A stretch of DNA of 64,000 bases from an uncultured Prevotella sp. (GTDB lineage Bacteria; Bacteroidota; Bacteroidia; Bacteroidales; Bacteroidaceae): the NCBI GenBank assembly GCA_947165435.1, contig CAMVAI010000001.1, positions 1-64,000 on the forward strand, in the 5' to 3' direction. Below, piece by piece: positions 27,610 to 37,409 of the stretch; position 1 is the stretch's first letter; each line of letters opens with the position of its first letter. The notes beneath the pieces were generated by a model. That model saw only the letters and a list, made by a program, of their open reading frames with translations. It was not told where the DNA came from and searched no databases. The translations under genes were made by a program, and so were the position numbers.

Positions 27610-29985
27610 TTATCTTTTCAGCACATATTCGCCGCCAGCCCGTGTAGCCAGCGTATAGACATGGCTTTCCTTGGTCTTTTTCAAGCCCTTCCCTTTTAGG
27701 GGTGTCAGACTGCGGATGCGGCATGTGCCACCGTTGCGCGAGCGTACGACGGCTTGTGTCAGCAGTCCGTCTTTCCAGTCGATGTCTATCTCAAAACCGC
27801 CACGAGCCACCAGCCCTTTCACGCTGCCGTCTTTCCATACGGAGGGCAGGGCGGGCAACAGGTATATGAATCCGTCGTGGCTCTGCATGAGCATCTCGGC
27901 GATGCCCGCCGTGCAGCCGAAGTTGCCGTCAATCTGGAAGGGCGGATGGGCATCGAACAGGTTCGGATAGGTGCCGCCGCGCTGCTTGACGGTGCCGAAG
28001 ATGAGGAACGTGTCGGCCGTCAGCGTCAGCTGGTCTTTGATGAGCTTGTAGGCATGCTCACCGTCGAGCAACCGCGCCCACGAGCACACCTTCCACCCCA
28101 TGCTCCACCCTGTAGAGACGTCGCCGCGAGCCTGCAGCGAGACGCGGGCGGCTTTCCATAGGTCGGGGGTGCGGAAGGGCGAAATCTGGTACGACGGATA
28201 GAGTCCGTAGAGGTGTGAGAAGTGGCGGTGGTCGTCTTTCGGGTCGTCCACGTCGTCCAGCCATTCCTGCAGCTGTCCCCAGCGGCCAATCTGCATGGGT
28301 GGCAACTGCGGCAGCTGTCCGGCAATGGTGGCCAGCAGCGGGTCGTTGTTGCCCAGCACCTTGGCGGCCGCCAGTACGTTGGAATATAGTTCGGCGACTA
28401 TCTGGTTGTCCATCGTCACGCCCGCATCCAGCGGCGACGGGCGCCCCTTGCCGCCATGCTCGGGCGACTCCCCCGGACATACCACCAGATAGCCCTTCGT
28501 GGGGTGCTTGACCAGTGTCTGCGTGTAGAAGCGGGCCGCTTCGAGCATGATGGGGAAGTATTGCCGTAGGAAGTCGTTGTCGCCGGTGTAGAGATAGTGC
28601 TCCCACAGATGGCGGCATATCCATGCCGAGCCGGTGGGCCACAGGCCTGTCTGTGCATGATCCACGGGTCCGGTGATGCGCCATTGGTCGGTGTTGTGGT
28701 GCAGCACCCATCCGTCGGCCCCGTACATGTCGCGGGCCGTCTGCCTGCCGGTCTGGCTGATTTCGCGAATCAGTTTGAACAGCGGCTCGTTCAGCTCGGT
28801 CAGGTTGGTGACTTCCGACGGCCAGTAGTTCATTTCCAGGTTGATATTGGTGGTGTATTTCGAGTCCCACGAGGGGAGCATCTTCTCGTTCCAGATGCCC
28901 TGCAGGTTGGCGGGGTTCATATTGTCAGGCTGCGACGAGCAGATGAGCAGGTAGCGGCCGAATTGGAAATAGGTGGCGACGAGGTGATTGTCGGCAGCCT
29001 GTCCGAACCGCTCTATGCGCTTGTTCATGGGCATGCGGGGCAGGGTGTTCTCACCCAGGTTGAGTGCCACACGGTCGTAGTATTGCTTGTAAGTCTTGGT
29101 GTGCTGCTCCTTGAGGGCTGCATACCCCAGCCGCGTGGCCTTGTGCAGCCGCTCTTTGGATTGTGCTGCCTCGTCGCCCGTGATGTCGTTGTAGCTCTTG
29201 ACGTTGGTGCCGATGGCGACGTAGAGCGTCGCCTCGTCGGCACCCACCACACTCAGGTTGCCATTGCTCTGGCTGACCTTGCCGCCCTTGGCCCGAACGG
29301 CCATGCGCCCCATGAAGCGCACCTTCCCCTTCAGTCCCTCATGCTTGCTGGACACGCCCAGCAGCGTGGTCTCCAGTCCGTCGCTGCCAATGAGCACATT
29401 CTCGTGCGGCGAGGTGAGGTTGGCGGTAAACGTGAGCATCCCCTTCCTGTCGGCTGTCATTCTGACGACTATCACATGGTGGCCGCCCAGGGGGGCGATG
29501 ACTTCCCGCTCGTAGCCCACGCCGCCAGCCTGATAGCGCACCACGGTCTTGCCGTTGTCCAAGTCGAGCCATCGCTCATAATGGCTGTAGTCGGCATGGC
29601 CGGGCATGGCGATGTAGAGGTCGCCGAACGGCTGGTAGGGCATGCCGCTGTTCTTGCCGGCACTGTAGGGCATCACCTTGTCGTTGGCCAACTGCTGCGC
29701 CTCTTTGTACTTCCCGTCGAAGATGAGCTGGCGCACCTTCGGCAGGTTCTCTTTGGCATTGGGGTTGATGACGTTGTTCGGCTGTCCGGCCCAGAGCGTC
29801 TCTTCGTTCAGCTGGATATGCTCTACGGCGGGAGTGCCGAACACCATGCCGCCTATGACGCCGTCGCCCACGGGCAGCGCCTGTGTCCACGTCATGGCTG
29901 GTTGGTTGTACCATAGCTTGTACTCACGGGCCGTCGCCGTGACGACCGCTAATAGGACTATTGATAGAATGGCAGTTTTTTTCAT
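27610..29985 (-). CDS. GH95 glycosidase (alpha-L-fucosidase / alpha-L-galactosidase family), secreted
   Basis: This 791-residue protein has a signal peptide and the GH95 N-terminal domain ([43 protein letters not shown]). The alpha/alpha barrel carries the family motifs [44 protein letters not shown] and [17 protein letters not shown], with [22 protein letters not shown] near the end. GH95 members act on alpha-L-fucose or alpha-L-galactose, the latter in rhamnogalacturonan-II. A degenerate GC-rich element (27684-27709) may account for the [10 protein letters not shown] segment near the C-terminus. This is the first gene of the CAZyme run. Confidence 0.92.
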   Translation of the reverse strand: MKKTAILSIVLLAVVTATAREYKLWYNQPAMTWTQALPVGDGVIGGMVFGTPAVEHIQLNEETLWAGQPNNVINPNAKENLPKVRQLIFDGKYKEAQQLANDKVMPYSAGKNSGMPYQPFGDLYIAMPGHADYSHYERWLDLDNGKTVVRYQAGGVGYEREVIAPLGGHHVIVVRMTADRKGMLTFTANLTSPHENVLIGSDGLETTLLGVSSKHEGLKGKVRFMGRMAVRAKGGKVSQSNGNLSVVGADEATLYVAIGTNVKSYNDITGDEAAQSKERLHKATRLGYAALKEQHTKTYKQYYDRVALNLGENTLPRMPMNKRIERFGQAADNHLVATYFQFGRYLLICSSQPDNMNPANLQGIWNEKMLPSWDSKYTTNINLEMNYWPSEVTNLTELNEPLFKLIREISQTGRQTARDMYGADGWVLHHNTDQWRITGPVDHAQTGLWPTGSAWICRHLWEHYLYTGDNDFLRQYFPIMLEAARFYTQTLVKHPTKGYLVVCPGESPEHGGKGRPSPLDAGVTMDNQIVAELYSNVLAAAKVLGNNDPLLATIAGQLPQLPPMQIGRWGQLQEWLDDVDDPKDDHRHFSHLYGLYPSYQISPFRTPDLWKAARVSLQARGDVSTGWSMGWKVCSWARLLDGEHAYKLIKDQLTLTADTFLIFGTVKQRGGTYPNLFDAHPPFQIDGNFGCTAGIAEMLMQSHDGFIYLLPALPSVWKDGSVKGLVARGGFEIDIDWKDGLLTQAVVRSRNGGTCRIRSLTPLKGKGLKKTKESHVYTLATRAGGEYVLKR

Positions 29986-29999
29986 AACTTGAAGTATGG

Positions 30000-30038
30000 G
30001 TCTATTTATATAGACTAAGAAGGCCGGTTTTTGTCATC
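30000..30038 (-). promoter_or_regulatory. Upstream element with palindrome before the GH95 gene
   Basis: On the minus strand GATGACAAAAACCGG...TTAGTCTATATAAATAGAC contains the 16-nt near-palindrome GTCTATATAAATAGAC, ending about 15 nt before the GH95 start. It resembles the elements before the GH67-like and GH140 genes in order and spacing. Confidence 0.45.
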
Positions 30039-30054
30039 GTGCAAGATTCAAAAC

Positions 30055-30094
30055 CCCGCCTATCTGCATGCGTTCTGTCCAACAGATAGGCGGG
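30055..30094 (-). terminator. Intrinsic-type terminator after the lysine-rich protein gene
   Basis: CCCGCCTATCTG and CAGATAGGCGGG form a perfect 12-bp GC-rich stem with a 16-nt loop. On the minus strand it is followed by GTTTTG. It lies 28 bp beyond the stop of the gene at 30123-30683 and separates it from the GH95 gene. Confidence 0.75.
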
Positions 30095-30122
30095 ATTGGT
30101 AATGCTGTGGAAGGCTACAGCC

Positions 30123-30683
30123 TTATGCAGCCTTCTTGGTAGTCTTCTTTTCGGCAGCCTTTTTCTCGGCAGCCTTCTTGGTGGTGGTCTTCTTAGCCTC
30201 CTTCTTCTCGGTGTCGGCCTTCTTCACGAAGCGGCCCTTCTCGTCGCGCTCGGGAGCCGACTTCTTGGCCGTGGTAGTGGTGGTCTTCTTCTCGGCAGCC
30301 TTCTTGGTGGTGGTCTTCTTAGCCTCCTTCTTCTCGGTGTCGGCCTTCTTCACGAAGCGGCCCTTCTCGTCGCGCTCGGGAGCCGACTTCTTGGCCGTGG
30401 TAGTGGTGGCCTTCTTCTCGGTCGTTGCGGGCTTCTTGGTTACGGTCTTCTTCGATGCGGCAGAAGCCTCCGAGCCGTAGCACCGCGAGCAGGCGTGGCG
30501 TCCCAAGTTCTTGGCCTCGGTGGTTGACACGCTCTTCACGTTGGCCGAGTTGGCCAGATAGCTACAGTCCTTACTCTTGTGATAGGCCACGGCTCCGCTG
30601 CCGGTGGCGATGTAAACGGTTTGTGCGCTGGCCGTGACGGCCATGACCATCAGGGTGATGAGTGTGAAAAGAAATTTCTTCAT
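30123..30683 (-). CDS. Secreted Cys/His-containing protein with histone-like lysine-rich repeat tail
   Basis: This 186-residue protein has a clear signal peptide (MKKFLFTLITLMVMAVTASAQ) and a small globular region VYIATGSGAVAYHKSKDCSYLANS...LGRHACSRCYG. The His, Cys and CxxC spacing there resembles small metal-binding domains. The C-terminal about 110 residues are Lys/Ala/Thr rich and contain two copies of a 42-residue unit including SAPERDEKGRFVKKADTEKK. The tail resembles histone H1 or nucleoid proteins, but the signal peptide argues for export. An envelope polyanion or DNA-binding role is inference. A TAnnTTTG-type box on the minus strand (30730-30723) may be its promoter, and a strong terminator follows. 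Confidence 0.8.
   Translation of the reverse strand: MKKFLFTLITLMVMAVTASAQTVYIATGSGAVAYHKSKDCSYLANSANVKSVSTTEAKNLGRHACSRCYGSEASAASKKTVTKKPATTEKKATTTTAKKSAPERDEKGRFVKKADTEKKEAKKTTTKKAAEKKTTTTTAKKSAPERDEKGRFVKKADTEKKEAKKTTTKKAAEKKAAEKKTTKKAA
30165..30416 (-). repeat. Two 126-bp tandem repeats encoding the lysine-rich tail
   Basis: Positions 30165-30290 and 30291-30416 are nearly identical 126-bp units (42 codons); by eye I find about one difference, near the end of the unit. The near-identity at silent positions suggests recent duplication or conversion. Confidence 0.9.
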
Positions 30684-30773
30684 AATGTGTTTGTTTTAAT
30701 GGATGAATTGTCTATTTGAGCGCAAAGATAGAAAAAATTTTTGGAATATGTATCTTTTTTTCTGTTTTTTTCG

Positions 30774-30792
30774 TACCTTTGCCGTAATTATG
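30774..30792 (+). promoter_or_regulatory. Promoter -7 box placed 8 nt before the dnaG start
   Basis: TACCTTTG (30774-30781) matches the Bacteroidetes -7 consensus and is followed after 8 nt by ATG at 30790. With the usual transcription start a few bases after the box there would be almost no 5' leader. No ribosome-binding site is visible. Confidence 0.55.
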
Positions 30793-32796
30793 ATAGACAG
30801 AGCGACAGTAGATAAAATCATGGACGCCGTGAACATCGTAGATGTGGTAGGCGAGTTTGTCACGCTCCGCAAGTCGGGGGTGAACTACAAAGGACTGTGC
30901 CCTTTCCACGACGACAAGACGCCGTCGTTCATGGTGTCGCCTACCCGCCAGATATGCAAGTGCTTCTCGTGCGGCGAGGGCGGCAATGCCGTCAACTTCC
31001 TGATGAAGCACGAGCAGATTACCTATCCCGAGGCCCTGCGGTGGCTGGCCAAGAAATATAACATCGAGATTCACGAGCGCGAACTGACCGACGACGAGAA
31101 GCGCGAGCAGTCGGAGCGCGAGTCGATGTTTGTGGTCAACGAGTGGGCTTGCGAGTATTTCCACGAGATACTGAAAAACAACGTGGACGGCATGGCCATC
31201 GGCAAGCAATACTTCCGCAGCCGAGGTATCCGCGACGACATCATCGAGAAATTCCGCTTAGGCTTTGCGCTCACCAAGCGCGATGCCCTCAGCAACGAGG
31301 CCCGCCGCAAGGGATACCAAGAGCAGTTTCTGGTAAAGACGGGCTTGTGCTATGTGCGCGATGCCAACAGCCAACCGTCGTCCTCTGCCTCTTCCAGTCC
31401 AGCCTCCACGCCCCAGCTGATAGACCGCTTTGCTGGCCGCGCCATCTTCCCTTGGCTGAACGTCAGCGGCAAGGTGGTAGCCTTTGGCGGGCGCAAGCTC
31501 GATGCCGCCACGAAGGGCGTGCAGCAGAAGTATGTCAACTCGCCCGACTCAGAAATATACCATAAGGAACGCGAGCTGTACGGCATCTACCAGGCCAAGA
31601 AAGCCATCGCCAAGGAAGACTGCGTGTATATGGTGGAGGGCTATACCGACGTGATAGCCATGCACCAGTGCGGCATCGAGAATGTGGTGGCCAATTCGGG
31701 TACGGCACTCTCCATCTACCAGATTCGCCTGCTGCACCGCTTCACGCAGAACATCGTGCTGCTCTACGACGGCGACGAGGCTGGTATCCATGCTGCCATG
31801 CGCGGCACCGACATGCTCTTGCAGGAAGGCATGAACATCAAGGTGCTGCTGCTGCCCGACGGCGACGACCCCGACTCGTTTGCCCGCAAGCATACCGCCG
31901 ACCAGTTCAGGGAATATATCCGGGAGCATCAGACCGACTTCATGCAGTTCAAGTCTGACGTGATGGTGAAGGGCGTGAAAGACCCCATCAAGCGTGCCGA
32001 GGCCATCAACTCCATTGTGCGCTCCATCAGCGTCATACCCGACCCGGTGGTGCGCGCCACCTATATCAGCGAGTGCTCCCACCGCCTTGGGGTGGACGAG
32101 CAGGTGCTGATTACGCAGACGAACAAGTTTATAGCTGAAGGGAAGGGCGCGACATCCACCGCTACCCCCGCCCCCGCCGCCGATGGCCAGCCCGCCGCCC
32201 CAAGCGCTGCCCCTGCCGGAAGTACGCCCGCGAGCCTGGCCGCCACCAGCCAGTACAGCTCCGAGCTGGAAGACATGCTCATCCAGGCCGTCATCCGTCA
32301 TGGCGACGAGATCATCTACGAAGGACTGCAAGACGAAAAGGGCAACGAAGTGAGCCTGAACGTGGCACAGTATATCAACTTCGACCTCGGGCAAGACCAG
32401 CTCACCTTCTCCAACCCGCTCTACAACCGCATCCTGCGCGAGGCCGTCGAGCATGCTGCCGATCCCGGCTTCAAGGCCGACCGCTACTTCATGCAGCACC
32501 CCGACCCCGAGGTGAGCGGACTGGCCGCCTCGCTGGGCATCGACAAGCACCCGCTGAGCAAGAGCTTCCAGATGCACCAGACGGAGCAGCAGCTGCGCCA
32601 GCGTGTGGTCCACCTCATCATGGACTACCGCATGGACATCGTGCAGACCCGTCTGAAGGACATCCAGCGGCAGTTGCGAGAGGTAGGCTCGAACATGGAG
32701 CGCATGAAGGAGCTGATGGACGACTATCGCGAAACCCAGGAGTTGCGCAACATGCTGGCCCGGCAGTTAGGGTCGGATGTCATCGTGTCGAAATGA
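30790..32796 (+). CDS. dnaG: DNA primase
   Basis: DnaG makes the RNA primers for chromosome replication. I start at MIDRATVDKI (30790), because the 29 extra residues in the ORF track lie upstream of the promoter box and are not family-like. The CHC2 zinc finger uses Cys37, His40, Cys58 and Cys61. The catalytic core follows with the TOPRIM motifs VYMVEGYTDVIAM and LLYDGDEAGIHAAMRG. Two low-complexity linkers are present: a Ser/Pro stretch near residue 200 (QPSSSASSSPAS) and an Ala/Pro stretch near 460-480 before the helicase-binding C-terminal domain. The length of 668 residues is normal for Bacteroidales. It is followed after 36 bp by the cardiolipin synthase gene. Confidence 0.97.
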   Translation: MIDRATVDKIMDAVNIVDVVGEFVTLRKSGVNYKGLCPFHDDKTPSFMVSPTRQICKCFSCGEGGNAVNFLMKHEQITYPEALRWLAKKYNIEIHERELTDDEKREQSERESMFVVNEWACEYFHEILKNNVDGMAIGKQYFRSRGIRDDIIEKFRLGFALTKRDALSNEARRKGYQEQFLVKTGLCYVRDANSQPSSSASSSPASTPQLIDRFAGRAIFPWLNVSGKVVAFGGRKLDAATKGVQQKYVNSPDSEIYHKERELYGIYQAKKAIAKEDCVYMVEGYTDVIAMHQCGIENVVANSGTALSIYQIRLLHRFTQNIVLLYDGDEAGIHAAMRGTDMLLQEGMNIKVLLLPDGDDPDSFARKHTADQFREYIREHQTDFMQFKSDVMVKGVKDPIKRAEAINSIVRSISVIPDPVVRATYISECSHRLGVDEQVLITQTNKFIAEGKGATSTATPAPAADGQPAAPSAAPAGSTPASLAATSQYSSELEDMLIQAVIRHGDEIIYEGLQDEKGNEVSLNVAQYINFDLGQDQLTFSNPLYNRILREAVEHAADPGFKADRYFMQHPDPEVSGLAASLGIDKHPLSKSFQMHQTEQQLRQRVVHLIMDYRMDIVQTRLKDIQRQLREVGSNMERMKELMDDYRETQELRNMLARQLGSDVIVSK

Positions 32797-32832
32797 CCGC
32801 TGCCCGAACCTACAAACACCCGCCTACACACG

Positions 32833-34260
32833 ATGCAGCATTACATATATATAATAGGTGTAGCCCTCACATGGATACTGATAGCCACCGCCATCGTCCA
32901 TGTGGTGATGGACAACCGGCAGCCCTCCAAGACCATGGCCTGGGTGCTGGTCATCTTCTTCGTACCCGTGGTCGGCATCGTGTTCTATCTCTTCTTCGGG
33001 CTGAACCACCGCCGGCAGCGGCTCGTTGACCAGCGCTCGCTCGACCAGTTGTCGCGGCGCACCATGCTCAACTTCGTGGAACAGCAGCACCTGCGGGTGC
33101 CCGAGAGCCACAAACAGCTGGTTGACCTGTTTGTCAACCAGAGCCTGTCGCTGCCCTTCCGCGTGGACCAGACCGACCTGATGACCGACGGCTATGCGTT
33201 CTTTCCCGAACTGCTGAAAGACATCGCGCGGGCGCAGCACCACATCCACATCAGCATGTATATCATCGACGACGACGCTCTGGGCCGCCTGGTGGCCGAC
33301 GCGCTGATTGGCAAGGCCCAGCAGGGTGTCGAGGTGCGCTTCATCTACGACGACGTAGGCTGTTGGCAGACTTCCCACTCCTTCATCGAGCGGTTGCGCG
33401 AGGGGGGTGTCGAGATGGTGCCCTTCCTGCCCGTCCGCTTCCCGTCGTTTACGTCGAAGGTGAACTACCGCAACCACCGCAAGCTGATTGTCGTTGACGG
33501 CGCGGTGGGCTACATCGGCGGCATGAACATCGCCCTGCGCTACGTCAAGGGCACCGCCCAACAGCCGTGGCGCGACACCATGCTGCGCCTGACGGGCTCC
33601 ATCGTCTATGCCCTGCAGCGCACGTTCCTCATCGACTGGTATTTCGTGGACCGCACGCTCATCACCGGCCGGAAATACTATCCCGTCCCTACGCATACAC
33701 AGGAAAACGGTGCCCTGGCGCAGATAGTCACCAGCGGCCCCGACACCCCCTATCCTGAAATCATGCAAGGCTTCGTGCGCACCATCCTGGCCGCCCGTCG
33801 CTATGTGTATATCGAGACGCCCTATTTCCTGCCCAGCGACCCGGTGCTCTTTGCCCTGAAGGCGGCTGCCGTAGGGGGTGTCGATGTGCGCATCATCTGT
33901 CCGCTGCACTCCGATGCCCGCTTCACCGACTGGGCGTCGCGGTCTTACCTGCGCGAGTTGTACAAGGCCGGGGCGAAGATATACCTTTACCGCACCGGTT
34001 TCCTGCACTCGAAGATGATGGTCTGCGACGACTCGCTGTGTACCTGCGGCTCGACGAACATCGACTTCCGCTCGTTCGAGAACAATTTCGAGGCCAACAT
34101 CTTCGTCTATGACCAAGGCACCGCCCTGCGTCTGAAGAAGGTATTCATGGACGACCAGCAGCAGAGCGTACCCTTCGGCGAATTGTCCGACCGCGTGTCG
34201 CCCCGGTTCTTTGCCCGCCTGTGGGAGTCGCTCACGCGCCTGGTGTCTCCCCTGCTGTAG
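32833..34260 (+). CDS. cls: Cardiolipin synthase (phospholipase D family)
   Basis: This 475-residue inner-membrane enzyme condenses phosphatidylglycerol to cardiolipin. Two N-terminal transmembrane segments (IIGVALTWILIATAIVHVV and MAWVLVIFFVPVVGIVFYLF) are followed by two PLD domains. The first HKD motif is NHRKLIVVDG and the second HSKMMVCDD, each followed by the usual Gly/Asn stretch (YIGGMN; CGSTN). Length and order are those of bacterial ClsA-type enzymes. It lies on the same strand as dnaG and converges with the cobalamin operon, 31 bp from the stop of cobD. Confidence 0.95.
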   Translation: MQHYIYIIGVALTWILIATAIVHVVMDNRQPSKTMAWVLVIFFVPVVGIVFYLFFGLNHRRQRLVDQRSLDQLSRRTMLNFVEQQHLRVPESHKQLVDLFVNQSLSLPFRVDQTDLMTDGYAFFPELLKDIARAQHHIHISMYIIDDDALGRLVADALIGKAQQGVEVRFIYDDVGCWQTSHSFIERLREGGVEMVPFLPVRFPSFTSKVNYRNHRKLIVVDGAVGYIGGMNIALRYVKGTAQQPWRDTMLRLTGSIVYALQRTFLIDWYFVDRTLITGRKYYPVPTHTQENGALAQIVTSGPDTPYPEIMQGFVRTILAARRYVYIETPYFLPSDPVLFALKAAAVGGVDVRIICPLHSDARFTDWASRSYLRELYKAGAKIYLYRTGFLHSKMMVCDDSLCTCGSTNIDFRSFENNFEANIFVYDQGTALRLKKVFMDDQQQSVPFGELSDRVSPRFFARLWESLTRLVSPLL

Positions 34261-34291
34261 TCCGCTTTATTTTCCAACGAGCTGCCTGGCT

Positions 34292-35293
34292 CTATTCCCC
34301 AACGAACTGCCTGATGGCGGCTGTGAGCAGCATGTTCTCGTCGCGCCGTTGCGTGGAAATGCGGAAGTGATGGGGTGTCAGGCCTTCGAAGTTGGAAGCA
34401 TCGCGCACGAGCAGACCGTGACGCGTTGCCAGCCATTCTTTCAGCTCGCATGCCGTAGCCTGCTCGATGCTTGCCGTCATGAAGCTGGTGTGGGTCGCCC
34501 CCACCTTTATGCCGGGAATCAGATTCAGCTGTTGGCGTAGCCAGCTGGCTTCTGCCAGGTATGCTTCAAGGTCGGGTATCGCTTTCGTGTCGTGTGCCGT
34601 CAGCCATTTTGCAGCAGCAATAGCCATCGCGTTGACAGCCCAGGGACGTACGTAGTGTCGCAATTCACGGATGATTGTGGGCGATGCTGTGATGTATCCG
34701 ATGCGCAAGCCCGGAATGGCATACGTCTTCGTCAGCGAGTGGATGAGCACGTAGCGTTCATCCTGTACGGCATCCTGTGCTGCCATCAGTGGCTTGAATG
34801 TGTAGTCTTCGTACGACTGGTCGATGACGGTGAGCCGGTATCCGTGACGCATCCTTTTCACCGCCGCGCTGTCTAAGGCGATGCCCGTGGGGTTGTTGGG
34901 ATTGCAGAGCCAGAGTAGCGCGTCGTCAGTATGTGAACGGTCGTCACGGCGTGTCATTCCAAACATTTCACAGGCATCAGCATACTCGCTGAACGTAGGC
35001 AGGCATCCTATGGCGTAATGACGGAAGCGGTGTGCGAACGTCTGTGCCATCAGGTAGATGGCCTCTGTGGCACCGCTGGTGACCAGCACACACGCCGCTG
35101 GTATGTCCATCCGCTGTGCTATCATTGCCTCCAGCGAGTATGGCTCCGGTTCGGGGTAGTTCTCTATGACGCCGATGTGTTTGCAAAGGTAAGCCTTCAG
35201 CTCCGACAGGTCTGCATGTGTGTAGATGTTTGAGCTGAAGTTCACCCTGATGTGGGGGTAGCGGTGTATGTCGTCGCCGTGTCCTTGTGTCAT
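34292..35293 (-). CDS. cobD: Threonine-phosphate decarboxylase, CobD-type PLP aminotransferase fold
   Basis: This 333-residue fold-type-I PLP enzyme starts with the CobD-like GHGDDIHRY...VNFSSN. It has the substrate/PLP motifs TSGATEAIYL and CNPNNPTG, the PLP Lys in SLTKTYAIPGLRIGY and the C-terminal Arg in HHFRIS. The family is close to histidinol-phosphate aminotransferase, but the N-terminal motif and the position at the end of the B12-riboswitch operon favour CobD, which makes the aminopropanol phosphate linker of cobalamin. It starts 6 bp after the BtuB-like receptor stop on the same transcript. Confidence 0.87.
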   Translation of the reverse strand: MTQGHGDDIHRYPHIRVNFSSNIYTHADLSELKAYLCKHIGVIENYPEPEPYSLEAMIAQRMDIPAACVLVTSGATEAIYLMAQTFAHRFRHYAIGCLPTFSEYADACEMFGMTRRDDRSHTDDALLWLCNPNNPTGIALDSAAVKRMRHGYRLTVIDQSYEDYTFKPLMAAQDAVQDERYVLIHSLTKTYAIPGLRIGYITASPTIIRELRHYVRPWAVNAMAIAAAKWLTAHDTKAIPDLEAYLAEASWLRQQLNLIPGIKVGATHTSFMTASIEQATACELKEWLATRHGLLVRDASNFEGLTPHHFRISTQRRDENMLLTAAIRQFVGE

Positions 35294-35299
35294 GATGGC

Positions 35300-37375
35300 T
35301 TATTTGTTTAGTTTCACCCTCATTCCGACCACCAGCATCCGCCCGGGGCTGTACAGCGCATATTTGCGGTTGGCCGAGTCGATGCGCCGGTCAATGCGGT
35401 TGAAGATGTTGTCGATGCCGATGCTGGGTTCCAGCACAGCCCACCGTGCCACACGAAACGTATGTACGGTGTTCAGGTTCCAGACGCCGAAGCCCGGTGC
35501 GTCCTCGTAGCCGGTATAGTAGGTCTTCGACTGCAGTTTCCCGCTCACGCTGGCATGTAGTGTGTAGCCGCGCCAGCTGTGGTGGTAGTTGGCGGCAAGG
35601 GTAGCTGCATGGCGTATGCTGCGTTCCAAAGGCTGCCATTCCCCGTCGCTCATGCTTCGGGCGTATGTGTAGGCATAGTTGGCAGAAAGGTTTAGACCGG
35701 GCAGAAGATTGACCGACGCGTTCAGCAGCAGACCCTTCACGTCGCCTTTGTCGCTGTTCTGATACCGCGAATAGCGCTCCAGTTTCGCAGCCTGGTCGTC
35801 GGTCATTTCGGGGAACTCGCCCCGCAGCATCTGCAACTGGGCCGGATCCACGGTGATGTCCTGTCGCACTACCATGTCGTTGATGCGGTTGAGGTATCCT
35901 GTGATGCTGACCGCCACCTGCTCTGTGCGGTATTCGGCGTTCAGCGATACGTAATGGCTGCGCTCAGCCTTCAGTTCGTGGTTGCCGAAGATGATTTGCG
36001 GCTTTCCACGGTTGACCGCAAAGTAATGGTAGAAAATCTCGTCCAGACCGGGGGCACGGAATCCCTGCGAGTAGGTGGCCCGCAGGCGGAAGTGGCCCGG
36101 TGCATACATCACGACGGCCTTGGGCGACAGCTGGTTGCCGAATGTCTCGTGGTGCGTGTAGCGCAGTCCTATGGTAGCCGTCAGCCCGGCGGCCAGTCGC
36201 TGCTCGTGCTGTGCGTATGCGGCCAGTGTGTTGGCATGCCGGTCGATGTTGCCCGATGTGGCTGCCAGCATGTCCTGCCGCCAGTTGGCACCTGCTATGG
36301 TGGTGCTGCCCTTGGCCAGACACAGTATGGCCTTCAGCTCGCCCTCCAGACTGCGTTGCCTCTTCGACTCGACGTAGTGTCCCGTCGCGATGCCTTCTTT
36401 CTCTTTGGCTACATCGTATTCCTTGCCATAACGGAAGTGGTCGGCTGTGAAGCTGGCCTGTAGCGAGTGCTTGTTAGTGAACTTGTAGATTCCACCCACG
36501 TTCCAGCGCAGCCCCTTGTAGTGCATCTCGTAGTCGGTGCCTCCCGTGACGTCGCTGCGGGTCTCCGGGCGGTCGGTGATTTTGTCTGAGTAGTCAAGAC
36601 CGGCATTCAGCGCTAGGTGCTCGTTGGCACTAAAGGTGAACTTCTGGCCTACCACGTTGGAGCGGTAGCCCGTGAATAAGGGTGCTATGGTGGGTCTTGT
36701 CTCCGTGTCTGAGCCTTTGACAAACTCTAGCGAGTTGTTCTGGTAGCTGTCTGCACGGTCGTGGACGAAGGAAGTGTACGAACCGAATCCGCCGGTGAAT
36801 ACGTCGAGGTTGACGCTCTGTGTCCGTTTGCCGTATTCGCTGACCCGTGTCATGCTGCTGCCGCTGACCATCGAGCCGGTAGGCTGGTCGGTGATGATGT
36901 TGATGACGCCGGCGATGGCATCCGACCCGTAGAGCGACGATGCCGCTCCGTCGAGTATCTCGATGCGTTTCACGCGTGCCATGTTGATACGCGTCAGGTC
37001 CACGTTGTTAGAGATGTCGCCGGTCAGCCTTTGCCCGTTGACAAGTATGAGGATATACTTGTTGCCCAACCCGTTCATCCGCAGGAAGCTGCCCATCGAG
37101 TTGGGGGCCATCGATACCTGTGGCAGCATGCGCGTCAGTGCCTCGTCGAAGGTGGCTACACCCTGCTCCCTGATTTCCTGTGCCGAGAGCACGCGCACGG
37201 GTGTGGCCGTCGATTTCAGTCGCTGGTGGTGGCCAGACCCTGTCACCACTACCGGGTTCAGGTTGTGAGCGTAGTCCACGCTGTCGGCACGCTCCATCTT
37301 GTGAATTTGCGCAAAGGCAGCACTCCCGCATGAGAGTGCTGCCACGCATGTGATTGCTATTCTTCTCTTTCTCAC
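35300..37375 (-). CDS. btuB: TonB-dependent receptor, BtuB-like, probably corrinoid uptake
   Basis: This 691-residue outer-membrane receptor has a signal peptide and a TonB box-like LNPVVVTGSGHH. The plug (RVLSAQEIREQG, RIEILDGAASSLYGSDAIAGVINIIT) is followed by a 22-strand barrel ending in LVVGMRVKLNK. There is no CNA_B extension, which separates it from SusC. It follows the CbiK lipoprotein gene by 34 bp and precedes cobD in the riboswitch operon, so corrinoids or precursors are the likely cargo. It is a paralogue of the receptor at 38524-40662. Which of the two takes complete cobalamin cannot be told. Confidence 0.85.
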   Translation of the reverse strand: MRKRRIAITCVAALSCGSAAFAQIHKMERADSVDYAHNLNPVVVTGSGHHQRLKSTATPVRVLSAQEIREQGVATFDEALTRMLPQVSMAPNSMGSFLRMNGLGNKYILILVNGQRLTGDISNNVDLTRINMARVKRIEILDGAASSLYGSDAIAGVINIITDQPTGSMVSGSSMTRVSEYGKRTQSVNLDVFTGGFGSYTSFVHDRADSYQNNSLEFVKGSDTETRPTIAPLFTGYRSNVVGQKFTFSANEHLALNAGLDYSDKITDRPETRSDVTGGTDYEMHYKGLRWNVGGIYKFTNKHSLQASFTADHFRYGKEYDVAKEKEGIATGHYVESKRQRSLEGELKAILCLAKGSTTIAGANWRQDMLAATSGNIDRHANTLAAYAQHEQRLAAGLTATIGLRYTHHETFGNQLSPKAVVMYAPGHFRLRATYSQGFRAPGLDEIFYHYFAVNRGKPQIIFGNHELKAERSHYVSLNAEYRTEQVAVSITGYLNRINDMVVRQDITVDPAQLQMLRGEFPEMTDDQAAKLERYSRYQNSDKGDVKGLLLNASVNLLPGLNLSANYAYTYARSMSDGEWQPLERSIRHAATLAANYHHSWRGYTLHASVSGKLQSKTYYTGYEDAPGFGVWNLNTVHTFRVARWAVLEPSIGIDNIFNRIDRRIDSANRKYALYSPGRMLVVGMRVKLNK

Positions 37376-37409
37376 GTGTCAGGTGTGTGTTATAGTCTGC
37401 CGTACTTTC

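Noticed and set aside
31549-32613. Minus-strand ORF of 354 residues opposite dnaG
   Set aside because: Shadow of a conserved primase frame; composition is typical of antisense translation.
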